From Blattamonas nauphoetae (lineage: Eukaryota > Preaxostyla > Oxymonadida): DNA of 64,000 nt. The DNA is taken from positions 62,001 through 126,000 of the forward strand of contig JARBJD010000109.1 in assembly GCA_033064195.1 (NCBI GenBank), read 5' to 3'. The translations under genes were made by a program, and so were the position numbers. Below are positions 21,201-32,446 of this stretch, one piece after another. The stretch's first letter is position 1, and each line of letters begins with the position of its first letter. Under the pieces are notes generated by a model. It made no database searches, had not been told where the DNA came from, and saw only the letters and a list, made by a program, of their open reading frames with translations.

Positions 21201-24200
21201 TCCTTTCGAATCTCTTCGGATTCTTTCTTCAAATCAGCGATTTTCTCCGCGTGTTCTGATTTCAACTTGAGGATTCTGTCTTCGTTCTCTTTCCTTGTTT
21301 CTTCCATCTCTCTTCGCATCTCCAAAATCTTTGCCTCAGATTCGATCTTTTTCCTTTCGAGTAAGTCTTCAGTTTCTTTCTCTTTCTCTTTCATTTCCTT
21401 CTTCATTGATTCAATCTTCTCTTCTGATTCTTTCTGAATTTCCTGGATCTTTTTCTCATTTTCTTGCTTCATTTCAATGAGTCTCTCTTCATTCTCCTTT
21501 TTCAGTTCCAACATTTCCAAACGAATTCGATTAGTCTTTTCAGTATTTTCATTGCGGAGATCAGAGAGGTGTTGTTCAGACTCGGTTGTGAGTTCAGAAA
21601 TCTTTAATTTGTGATTTTCTTCCATTTCTTCCATTCGAGCTTTCGATTCCGCTTTGCTTCCTTCCATCTCCTTTCGCATCGTCTCCAATCGTTCCTCATT
21701 CTCTTTTCTCATTTCTGACAGTTGAGCCTCGTTCTCTTCTTTCAATCGAACCAATTTCTCTTCATTCTCTTTCTTGATCTCCGAAATTCGACTTTCGTGT
21801 TCAAGTCGACGCTCTTCGTTTTCTTCTTTCATCTTCGAAATTCGTTCTTCGTTCTCTTTCTGCGATTCAAGCATTTCTTGTCTCATCGAAGCAATCCGCT
21901 CCTCATTCTCACTCTTCATCTCATTCACTTTCTTCTCGTTCTCATTTCGCATCAACTCCAATCTTTCTGCATTCTCATTCTTCATCTCAATCATCTTGTT
22001 CTCTTTCTCTCTCTCCGATTCTTCTTTCTCTTTCTTCATCGCATTCAGCCTCTCTTCGTTCTCTTCTCTCTCCCGATTCATCTTCTCTTCGTATTCTGCT
22101 TTTGTTCTTCTTTCTCCTTCTTCATTTCTTCAATTCGATTCTCTGATTCTGATCGGCTTTCTTCCATCTCCTTTCGCATCTCCGAAATCTTTCTCTCGTT
22201 CTCTTCTCGCATCTCTGAAATCTTTCGCTCGTTCTCTTCTCGCATACCAGCAACTCGAGACTCGTTTTCTGCTTTTCCTTCTTCCATCTCTTTCCTCATC
22301 TCACCAAGTCGTGCTTCATTCGATTCTCGCATCCCATTCACCCTTTCCTCATTCTCATTCTTCATCTCTCCCAAACGACGCTCATTTTCGTTCTTCTGTT
22401 CAATCATCGTTTCTTCCATCTCTTTCAGCTTGCGCTCGGATTCTTCTCGAATTCGTTCATTCCGTTCTTCGTTCTCTTCTCGAATCCGAGCAATCGTTTC
22501 AGAATGCTCTTTTCGCAATTCTTCTCGCGAACGACGGCCTTCTTCAATCTCTTTCCCCAAATCCGAAATTCGTGATTCAGATTCATCTTTCTGCTTTTGT
22601 GTCTTTTCTTCGTTCTCCTCTTTCTGAACTTGGAAGCCTTTCTTCGTTCTCTTTCTTCATCCCATCAATTCCGTTCCATCCATTCCGATTTCGATTCTTC
22701 CATCTCTTTCTTCAGCTCCGAAATCTTCAATTTGTGATTTTCTTCCATTTCTTCCATTCGAGCTTTCGATTCCGCTTTGCTTCCTTCCATCTCCTTTCGC
22801 ATCGTCTCCAATCGTTCCTCATTCTCTTTTCTCATTTCTGACAGTTGAGCCTCGTTCTCTTCTTTCAATCGAACCAATTTCTCTTCATTCTCTTTCTTGA
22901 TCTCCGAAATTCGACTTTCGTGTTCAAGTCGACGCTCTTCGTTTTCTTCTTTCATCTTCGAAATTCGTTCTTCGTTCTCTTTCTGCGATTCAAGCATTTC
23001 TTGTCTCATCGAAGCAATCCGCTCCTCATTCTCACTCTTCATCTCATTCACTTTCTTCTCGTTCTCATTTCGCATCAACTCCAATCTTTCTGCATTCTCA
23101 TTCTTCATCTCAATCATCTTGTTCTCTTTCTCTCTCTCCGATTCTTCTTTCTCTTTCTTCATCGCATTCAGCCTCTCTTCGTTCTCTTCTCTCTCCCGAT
23201 TCATCTTCTCTTCGTATTCTGCTTTTTGTTCTTCTTTCTCCTTCTTCATTTCTTCAATTCGATTCTCTGATTCTGATCGGCTTTCTTCCATCTCCTTTCG
23301 CATCTCCGAAATCTTTCTCTCGTTCTCTTCTCGCATCTCTGAAATCTTTCGCTCGTTCTCTTCTCGCATACCAGCAACTCGAGACTCGTTTTCTGCTTTT
23401 CCTTCTTCCATCTCTTTCCTCATCTCACCAAGTCGTGCTTCATTCGATTCTCGCATCCCATTCACCCTTTCCTCATTCTCATTCTTCATCTCTCCCAAAC
23501 GACGCTCATTTTCGTTCTTCTGTTCAATCATCGTTTCTTCCATCTCTTTCAGCTTGCGCTCGGATTCTTCTCGAATTCGTTCATTCCGTTCTTCGTTCTC
23601 TTCTCGAATCCGAGCAATCGTTTCAGAATGCTCTTTTCGCAATTCTTCTCGCGAACGACGGCCTTCTTCAATCTCTTTCCCCAAATCCGAAATTCGTGAT
23701 TCGAATTCATCTTTCTGCTTTTGTGTCTTTTCTTCGTTCTCCTCTTTCTGAACTTGAAGCCTTTCTTCGTTCTCTTTCTTCATCCCATCAATTCGTTCCA
23801 TCCATTCCGATTTCGATTCTTCCATCTCTTTCTTCAGCTCCGAAATCTTCAATTTGTGATTTTCTTCCATTTCTTCCATTCGAGCTTTCGATTCCGCTTT
23901 GCTTCCTTCCATCTCCTTTCGCATCGTCTCCAATCGTTCCTCATTCTCTTTTCTCATTTCTGACAGTTGAGCCTCGTTCTCTTCTTTCAATCGAACCAAT
24001 TTCTCTTCATTCTCTTTCTTGATCTCCGAAATTCGACTTTCGTGTTCAAGTCGACGCTCTTCGTTTTCTTCTTTCATCTTCGAAATTCGTTCTTCGTTCT
24101 CTTTCTGCGATTCAAGCATTTCTTGTCTCATCGAAGCAATCCGCTCCTCATTCTCACTCTTCATCTCATTCACTTTCTTCTCGTTCTCATTTCGCATCAA

Positions 24201-27200
24201 CTCCAATCTTTCTGCATTCTCATTCTTCATCTCAATCATCTTGTTCTCTTTCTCTCTCTCCGATTCTTCTTTCTCTTTCTTCATCGCATTCAGCCTCTCT
24301 TCGTTCTCTTCTCTCTCCCGATTCATCTTCTCTTCGTATTCTGCTTTTGTTCTTCTTTCTCCTTCTTCATTTCTTCAATTCGATTCTCTGATTCTGATCG
24401 GCTTTCTTCCATCTCCTTTCGCATCTCCGAAATCTTTCTCTCGTTCTCTTCTCGCATCTCTGAAATCTTTCGCTCGTTCTCTTCTCGCATACCAGCAACT
24501 CGAGACTCGTTTTCTGCTTTTCCTTCTTCCATCTCTTTCCTCATCTCACCAAGTCGTGCTTCATTCGATTCTCGCATCCCATTCACCCTTTCCTCATTCT
24601 CATTCTTCATCTCTCCCAAACGACGCTCATTTTCGTTCTTCTGTTCAATCATCGTTTCTTCCATCTCTTTCAGCTTGCGCTCGGATTCTTCTCGAATTCG
24701 TTCATTCCGTTCTTCGTTCTCTTCTCGAATCCGAGCAATCGTTTCAGAATGCTCTTTTCGCAATTCTTCTCGCGAACGACGGCCTTCTTCAATCTCTTTC
24801 CCCAAATCCGAAATTCGTGATTCGAATTCATCTTTCTGCTTTTGTGTCTTTTCTTCGTTCTCCTCTTTCTGAACTTGAAGCCTTTCTTCGTTCTCTTTCT
24901 TCATCCCATCAATTCGTTCCATCCATTCCGATTTCGATTCTTCCATCTCTTTCTTCAGCTCCGAAATCTTCAATTTGTGATTTTCTTCCATTTCTTCCAT
25001 TCGAGCTTTCGATTCCGCTTTGCTTCCTTCCATCTCCTTTCGCATCGTCTCCAATCGTTCCTCATTCTCTTTTCTCATTTCTGACAGTTGAGCCTCGTTC
25101 TCTTCTTTCAATCGAACCAATTTCTCTTCATTCTCTTTCTTGATCTCCGAAATTCGACTTTCGTGTTCAAGTCGACGCTCTTCGTTTTCTTCTTTCATCT
25201 TCGAAATTCGTTCTTCGTTCTCTTTCTGCGATTCAAGCATTTCTTGTCTCATCGAAGCAATCCGCTCCTCATTCTCACTCTTCATCTCATTCACTTTCTT
25301 CTCATTGTCTGACTGGAGTGAGACCAATCGCTCTTCGTTCTCCTTCTTCATCTCCTGAACTCGATTTGCATTTGCCGCCTTCAAGTCGTCCATCTCATTC
25401 TTTATCTCAGCTAATCGCTGTTCATGGTCCTTTTTCATCTCGTCCATTTCCTGTCGTGCTTCCTGGAGACGTTGTTCGTTTTCGGTTTTCAGAGTTTGGA
25501 TTCTGAGTTCATTTTCTTTCTTCAGTTCATCTTTTTCCATTTTTATCTCTTCAACACGTTCATCGCTTTCTTTCTTTGTTTCCTCCATCTCTTTTCTGAG
25601 ACTTGAGAGTTTCTCTTCGTTCTCTGTCCTCATCTCTTCAACTTTCTTTTCGTTCTCAGCTTTCGTAGCTTCGATTCGCGAAGCGTTCTCGAGTTTGGTT
25701 TCTTCCATTTCTTTCCTCATCTCAGACACTCTGTCCTCATTCTCAGCTCTGAGTTGTGCTGCTCGTTCCTCACTTTCCTTCTGAGAACTCAACATCTCTT
25801 CTCTCATTTCTTCGATCTTCTTCTCATACTCCTCTCGCATTGAGGCAATCTTCACTGAATGTTCTGCTTTGATCTCTTCCTTCTCCTTCTTCATCTCCTC
25901 AATTCTTTGCTCAGTCTCTTTCTTCGAGTCCTCCATCTCCTTCCTCATTTCAGCCAAGGAACTCTCATTCTCGCTCTTCATCTCGCTGATCTTCTCCTCG
26001 TTATCGGCCTTTGCTCGATTGATCCTTTCTTCGTTCTCCTTCTTCATCTCGTCAATTCTGGTTTGATTCTCGACTTTCAGCTCTTCCATCTCCTTTCGAA
26101 CAGAATCAACCTTAGCGTCGTTTTCTTCTTTCATAGTTCGAACCTTTTCTTCATGTTCCTGTTTCATGTTGGCTGCTTTCTCTTCGCTCTCCTGTTTGGT
26201 TTCCGATATTTCCTTCTTCATTTGAGCAACTCGAGCCTCATAATCGGTCTTCATCTCCTCCAAACGCTGTTGATTCCCGGCTTTCATCTCGCTCAGTCTG
26301 GTCTCTGCATCTGCCTTGGCTTCTTCCATCTCCTTCCGCATCGACGACAGTTTCTCCTCTGCTTCCAATTTCGATGCTTCAATTTTCTGATCATTTTCAA
26401 GTTTCGATGTCGCGATTCGTTCTTCGTTCTCCTTTTTGAGAGTTTCCATCTCTTCCTTCGATTGTTTAAGGCGTTCGTCGTTTTCAACACGCATCTCAGT
26501 CACCTTCCTCTCGTTCTCTTCCTTCAATTGCTTGATTTTCGCTTCGTTCTCTGCTTGAATGGTCTCAATTCTGGCCACATTTTCGGATCTTGCTTCTTCC
26601 ATCTCCTGTTTCATCGAAGCGAGTCTCTCATCATTGTCAGTCTTCATGGCAGCCAGTCTCTCCTCGTTCTCTCTCTTCGCTTCTTCCTTCTCTTTCCTGA
26701 TTTCCTCAATCTTCTCCTGGTTTTCAGTTTTCATCTCCTCGATCCGTAAGGCGTTGTCTTTCTTTGCTTCCTCCATCTCTTTTCTCACAGTCGCAATATT
26801 CTCTTCGTTATCTTGTTTCAACTGGGCAATACGTTCATCATTAGCGACTTTAGCTTCTTCCATCTCTTTTCGCATGTCCCTCAACCTTGTTTCGTTCGAT
26901 TCTTTCAAATCGGAAAGTTTTTGTTCGTGTTCCTCATTCAAACTCGCCTGTCTTGCCTCGCTCTCCTTTTTGCTCTCCTCCATCTCGATTCTCATCATCT
27001 CCAACTTGGACGCGTTCTCGTCTTTCATGGCCTGGAGCTTCTCTTCGTTCTCCTTTCGAGATGCCTCAATCTTTGCTTTTGCCTCTGAATTGGCTTTCTC
27101 AATCGATTCATCTCTTTCTCTATTCACTCGTTCGATGACCTCTTCGTTTTCTTTTTTCAATTGCTGCATCTTTTCTTCGTTTTCCTGTCGAATTGAGGCG

Positions 27201-28436
27201 ATTTTTTCTTCGTTCTCTTTTCTTGTGTGCTCAATCTGCTCTTTCATCTCACTTAGTTTGACTTCATTCTCCTCCTTGAGTGCTTTCATCTTTTCTTCAT
27301 TTTCTATTTTGAGATTGGAGAGTTTTTCATCGTTTTCTTCTTTTTGAATGCGGAGTTTTGTTTCGTATTCTTTCTTGGTGTCTTCCACACGTCCTTCCAA
27401 TACTCTTTCTCTTTCCTTTGCTTCATCTGTTTTTCTTTTCTGTTCTTCTCGTTCCTTGACGAGAGCCTCCTCGTGGCTCTTTTTTAAGTCAGCAATTTCT
27501 TCTTCCTTCTCACTTCGCATCCTTTGTCTTTCTTCGTCACGTTCTTTTCGAAGTTTCTCCAAAGATGACTCATTTTCTTGAGATAAACGTTGGATTTGAT
27601 CATTTTTTTCTTTTTCAGCTTTTTCTAATGCAGCTGATTTTTCAGCTTCGAGTCTCTTCTTTTCTTGGTCTTGATTCTCCTTCAATTGCCTGATCTCGTC
27701 TTCATATCTACCTTTTGTCTCATCTCCCCGTTCTCGATTATCCTTTTCAGCATTTGCTACTCGCTGTTTGTTTTCGAGTTCTAGGTTGTTTTTTTCTTGC
27801 TTCCATGCATCTTCTTTTGCTCTAATTTCATCTTTGTATTGTTGATCCTTCTCTTTCATAGCGATATCATGCTTTTTTCTTTCATTATCAAACCTAGATT
27901 CATGTTCCTGATTAATTCTTTGTCTTTCCTGATCCCAATTGCTCTGAGCTTGTTTCATAGCTTGATCCTTTTCCTCCAAGGCCTTTTGATGATCATTCTT
28001 GGTCCGAGTGAGTTCTTCTTCTTTTGATGCGAGCAATTTTTTGAGATCATTTTCTCGTTTTTCATTTTGCTCAGCACGTTTCGTTAACTCTCCTTTGAGC
28101 TTCTTTGTTTCATCTTCTTTCGTTTTTAATTCAGTTTCTTTAGCTTGGATGAGAGATTGTAGTTGATCCCTTTCTCCGTTAACCTCTTCCAATTGTTGAT
28201 TTAGCATTTCGATCTGCTCATTCAGAGCATGAGCGTCATCCACACCACCTTCATAGTCGTCGTAGTTTCCATCTTCATTTTCACTAAACACTTCGAATGT
28301 TTGACTTTCCACGCCTTTGTCTTCAGGAGTAAGGCCGTCACCATCATCAGTAAAGTAGCCTGGATTCGACTCATGGTGATCCCCACTCACATCAATCTGG
28401 GAAGAAAATAATGCTCAAGAGTAAAAACGAGACCAT
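18241..28436 (-). CDS. Giant coiled-coil protein, about 3,390 residues
   Basis: The ATG at 28436-28434 is followed at once by a 37-bp intron (28433-28397), and the frame then reads on from 28396 to TAA at 18243-18241. Without the intron the first in-frame Met would lie about 60 codons in. The N-terminus (about 60 residues) is acidic and disordered. Nearly all the rest is charged coiled coil built from E-N-E-E-R and M-R-x-E-M-E-E blocks spaced about 14 residues apart. The last 110 residues are Ser/Thr/Pro-rich. The frame is interrupted near 24323, 22560-22665, 22080 and 19360. Most breaks fall at homopolymers that differ by one base between otherwise identical repeat units, which points to sequence error or repeat decay. 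No motor, GRIP or other domain is visible. Cytoskeletal or centrosomal structural roles are common for such proteins, but nothing here proves one. Confidence 0.7.
20094..20311 (-). repeat. 218-bp direct repeat within the coiled-coil gene (second copy 20703-20920)
   Basis: Both copies encode the same stretch, from RLNEMRRQMEESRNENEEK to EEMDKSRQENE, offset by 609 bp. This is a second, older or shorter duplication in the same gene, outside the 1,122-bp array. Confidence 0.85.
21601..25301 (-). repeat. 1,122-bp internal tandem repeat, about 3.3 copies
   Basis: The anchor encoding MNREREENEERLNAMKKEK occurs at 24326, 23204 and 22081, spacings of 1,122 and 1,123 bp (374 codons). Units are almost identical at the DNA level. 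Differences include an A4 versus A5 run near 22095, 23225 and 24350, and extra single bases near 22629 and 22670. Each unit adds 374 residues of coil. Recent unequal exchange is the likely origin. Confidence 0.9.
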
Positions 28437-28565
28437 TCTAGCTCTTTAGACCAGACGAGAACCAAAAGAGAATTATGGAGGGTGTGATCGATGAAGAACG
28501 ATGAGTTTAGGACTATGAATAGTATGTTCTGGACCACTTTCACAAAAAAATAGAATCGCAAATTG

Positions 28566-31500
28566 TTAAGAGAGTGTTGTGAGATATTCAATAAATCTCC
28601 CAAATTCCATGTTTTGACGGAGATTCGGTTGAGTCTGGACAATCTCCGAGACAATTTCTCGAACAACTGTGTTCATGTTTGAGAGAAAGACAGGGTCTGT
28701 TGAACTATTGTTCGCCTCCCATGATGATTGCTGCTGAGAAAATGCTGTTTGACGAACATCCGTCGTTTCTTCATCGAGAGACTCATCGTCACCCACACAT
28801 TCATCAATCGTGGATGAAATACGAAGAGAAGAAGAGAGAATAGTGACAACAAGGGAGGGATTGGAGAAAAGTTGTGGGGTTTTGAGGAGAGGGATTATGG
28901 AAAGGACCGCTGCCTTGCGTTTGACAATATCTTCGCTCTGGTTGGTGATGATGAGATTGGCGATGAGACAGAACTGAGTGAAGGGATCCTGCGAAGAATG
29001 GTTGGCGAGAGAGGAGAGGACGGGATAAAAGTGGGATGGACAGTGGATGGCACAACGAGCGAGGAAGATGAAGAGCGAGATGAATGGAGGGGTTAGGATA
29101 GACGACACGTGTTGGGAGTATGTGTTGAGGAGGAAGATGGAAGAAGAGAGAACGAGTGGGAGGATGGAGGTGATGTGGTTTGGAGACAGACGAATGAGAA
29201 AGGCGAGCAGATCGAAAGCAACTGCTTCTTCTCGTCCCACTTTTTCAAGTATCCATTCCATCTCAAAAGATCCGCACTCTCGTAATGAGTCCATTCGACT
29301 CTGTGCCATCTGGATCACATTTTGGTTGGAATCATTCAACATCACAACACTTCGTGGAGCGAGTTCCATCCGATCATCAAAAAGAGAGAAGAAAACACCA
29401 GGCGAGAGTATCGCAGCTGAAGTTGCGATGGTGATTGTGGGCGACGTGTCAACCATGTTTGAGAGAGCAAGACGAAGAATTCTGGAGACTGAAGTTTGGG
29501 TGTCGGGATGGTTGATTGTGATGAGTGGGAGGAACGGCAGGAAAACACAGCACCAATCAGTCAGGGATAGGAAAGAAGTTGGTGTGGTAGCTGTGAGAGC
29601 GCATGACGCGAATAGATCGAGTGATTCGGGTTGAAGGTCAAAAAACACAATGGAATGAGTGAGAGTGGAGAAGAAGAAGGTGATCAGCTGCGTGGAAAGG
29701 GTGGAGGATAGCATCACAATTTGTGAGAACACTGACAGCAATGCGGAGAGGTATTGAGCGCACAGTGATGTCGATGGCGTGAATGGTGGAGAGGAAATGA
29801 AAGGATCGGTTGTGTTGGTAAGTTGTGAATACAACGAGAAGAAGAAATTCCAGACAGTTTCCAATTCATTCACAAGATCTCCGCTGATGGTATCAATCAA
29901 CAAAACTTCTGGATTGTTCTGATCGAGTGGAGTTTTGCATCGTGTCAGAATCGTCTTAATTGTCTCGGCGAGATGTGTCACAACTCCCATTGCACTCGTG
30001 TCCACATCTCCGAGTGTAATGCCCTGTTGACTGAGGTCGACTTCTCCAACAGCACTCGAATTGATCTGTTGAAGTGTTTGTACAGCAAGAATGAGAGTGG
30101 GTTTGATATATTTGTTGATGACAGACGGATCAATTGAAAAATCAGCGAACATGACAGAGCACGCGTTCAGCGATCCAAGTCGGGTGATGATGCTCTGTTT
30201 TGTCAGAAGAATGACCAGAATCGAAGAAAAGGCCAGCTCCCATTCCTCTGTGTTGAAATGTGGGGCTAGTTGTCCCACAAGAATTCCTACCCTTCGATGG
30301 AGGAGACGAATCATTGACATTACCAACGACTGTTCATTTTGCGTTGAAGATGAGATCGCTTGTTGGACGATATCCTCACTCAGCGCTGTGTCTAGTTGAA
30401 TTGATTGAATGACTTGTGAAAAATCGAGATCGCTGAAGAGATCGTAGAGACACGTGCCAACAATGTTCAGAATGGCTTCTCGTCTCAACAGGAGAAGAAA
30501 GAGATCCATTGCGGGGAGAGGAGTTCCAGGGGTTTGGAGAGAGAGAACGACGGATTGCAATTCGACGGTGGTTTCGTTGAATTGATTGAGAATGGTTGGT
30601 TTGAGATGGTCAGTGTAGAGTTGCGTGAGTGTGAATACCAACATTTCGGCCTGGTCACGAAGAGACGATTCTCCCAGCAATCCTCCTCCATCAACGTCGT
30701 TCAGATGGAATGCCAGTGGAGTTGAACCCACAAGAACAATATCCGACGGTTGGATGGAGATTGAGTGAGACAGGATCCATTGAAGTAACTGTTCACAGGT
30801 TTGTTGAGATTGAGAGGAGAAGAAAGCAGCAATTATTTGTGCTGACTTTGGACCGAAATGGTTTGTGGTCTTCGCGGAGTATTCTTTGGTGTCAAGTATG
30901 GAGACAAGGAAGCGAGTGAGTGAGGTGATGGTTGCGATGGGGAAGTGGAATGTTGGAGGAACGTTTGGTTGGGCGAGGGTGTTGGTGAATGAGAGGAGGA
31001 TGGTGAGAGAGAATGGGAGGACCTGTTCAAGGAAGAACGACATATATGTGGGTGAAATGGAGAGTACTGAGGAGAGGAGACGAGAGAGTTTTTGGGAGAG
31101 CTTGTTGCAGATCAAAATGGGTGAGTTTTTGGACGAAAATTGATCCATCAGAATGTCAGCAAACTGAATGTTATCACAACAACTAAGTCCTGATTCAGAT
31201 TGAAACAACGAAAAATGCTCCGCCAACTTGTTCTGGATGGTTAGAATAAACCCACAGAAACGAGAAATGAACGAAGAAGCAATCTCATTTCCAAGATCAT
31301 CAGAAATTGATTGAGTAAACTGATCAAGAGTCTGGAAAGAGGTATGTTGATGACGTGTGAGCGAGGTCTGAAGTGCAAGGACGATAATTCGAGTAGAAGA
31401 CATGGCAATCTGCATTTTCAGCTCCAAGTCTGGAGATGCTGGAATCAATGCGGTAGACTCTATGGAAGACAAAATTTGATCCCAGATATACCACAGTTTC

Positions 31501-32255
31501 CCTTTCCAATCGGAAAAAAGCTGGAAGAAGGCTTGTGATGGAGTCAATGACTGGTTCTGGAGTGAGACTGAGCGATGTCTGTGAGACGAATACTGTTTGA
31601 GAATCTGACGATAGGCGTTCAAACAACGTAATGTATGTAGAAAGTTTGGTTGATCTGTCAAAGATTGGTCGAGATATTGCGAGAGGGTTGGGAGGAGTGA
31701 CGACCACTGGCTCTGAATTAAGTCAAACCCTGCAATTATTCCAATCAAGTATTCACGCATTTCACTAATCTACAGGAGAAGGTTAAAGGAAGAAATATTC
31801 AAACCTTGTGATTAGGTTCATGAGGAAGATCGTTCAATAGAATCTGTTTGATGGATTCCTTCTCATCAGGGGAGAGAGAACTATGAAATTGGGAGAAGAT
31901 AGAAAAAGATGGCAAAAAAGAAACATTTGTGAAGGATTGGGTTCCATTCGTTGGCTATTCCATCTTTCTTTGACAATATTCTTGAGATGGATCAAACAGG
32001 AATGTCGAACATGTAGATCAATATTTTGTTGTGATGGAGAAGAGAGACTCTAGAAATAGAACGTGTTCAGCAGATTTGAAATGATTTTGAAGGAAATACA
32101 GCGAGAGTTCGAGCAAAAGATGGTGTGTCTTTGATTTGTTCAAAAGTGGCTTGATCTTGGTTGAACTGATTCTGCTCTTTCGGAAAGTGCAGTCGATTCA
32201 GGAGTTCCAGAAGTGAGGCATCGTTCATCGATTTGAGAGAGGAGGGTTCGATCAA
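28566..32255 (-). CDS. Importin-beta family nuclear transport receptor (Ipo7/8-like)
   Basis: Four exons: 32255-32100, 32049-31925, 31880-31805 and 31769-28566. The introns are 50, 44 and 35 bp, and the protein is about 1,186 residues. The N-terminus has the expected layout of an importin-beta N-domain. It starts with a helix pair ending in ATFEQIKDTPSFARTLA. A segment HSCLIHLKNIVKERW follows, like the conserved alpha-helix ending ..LKN.+...W, and then LSPDEKESIKQILLNDL. HEAT-like hydrophobic helices follow throughout. Near the C-terminus there is an acidic patch (DDESLDEETTD), as in several importins. Such receptors carry cargo through nuclear pores with Ran. The subfamily is a guess based on length and N-terminal pattern. 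ATG codons at 32255 and 32228 are both possible starts. Only 130 bp separate its stop from the upstream end of the coiled-coil gene. Confidence 0.75.
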
Positions 32256-32446
32256 GCCATGAAGCCTTCATTTCTCACACTCCCCGAGAAGGTGGAAAAT
32301 GTAGAGAGTATCAGATGTTGTACCAATTGCCGAAAAACAAGATACCGAAATCAGATGGGAAAGCAATGAAATTAAGAGGAGATAACAACGGACGAAACAC
32401 GCTGACAAACCAAGATTAACACCAAACAAAAAAAGTAACAGAACCG

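Noticed and set aside
19820-25500. Long plus-strand open frames (up to about 370 codons) opposite the giant coiled-coil gene
   Set aside because: They repeat with the 1,122-bp unit, consist of Ser, Phe, Leu and Ile from reverse-complemented Glu/Lys/Arg codons, and show no protein-like pattern. They result from strong purine bias on the coding strand.
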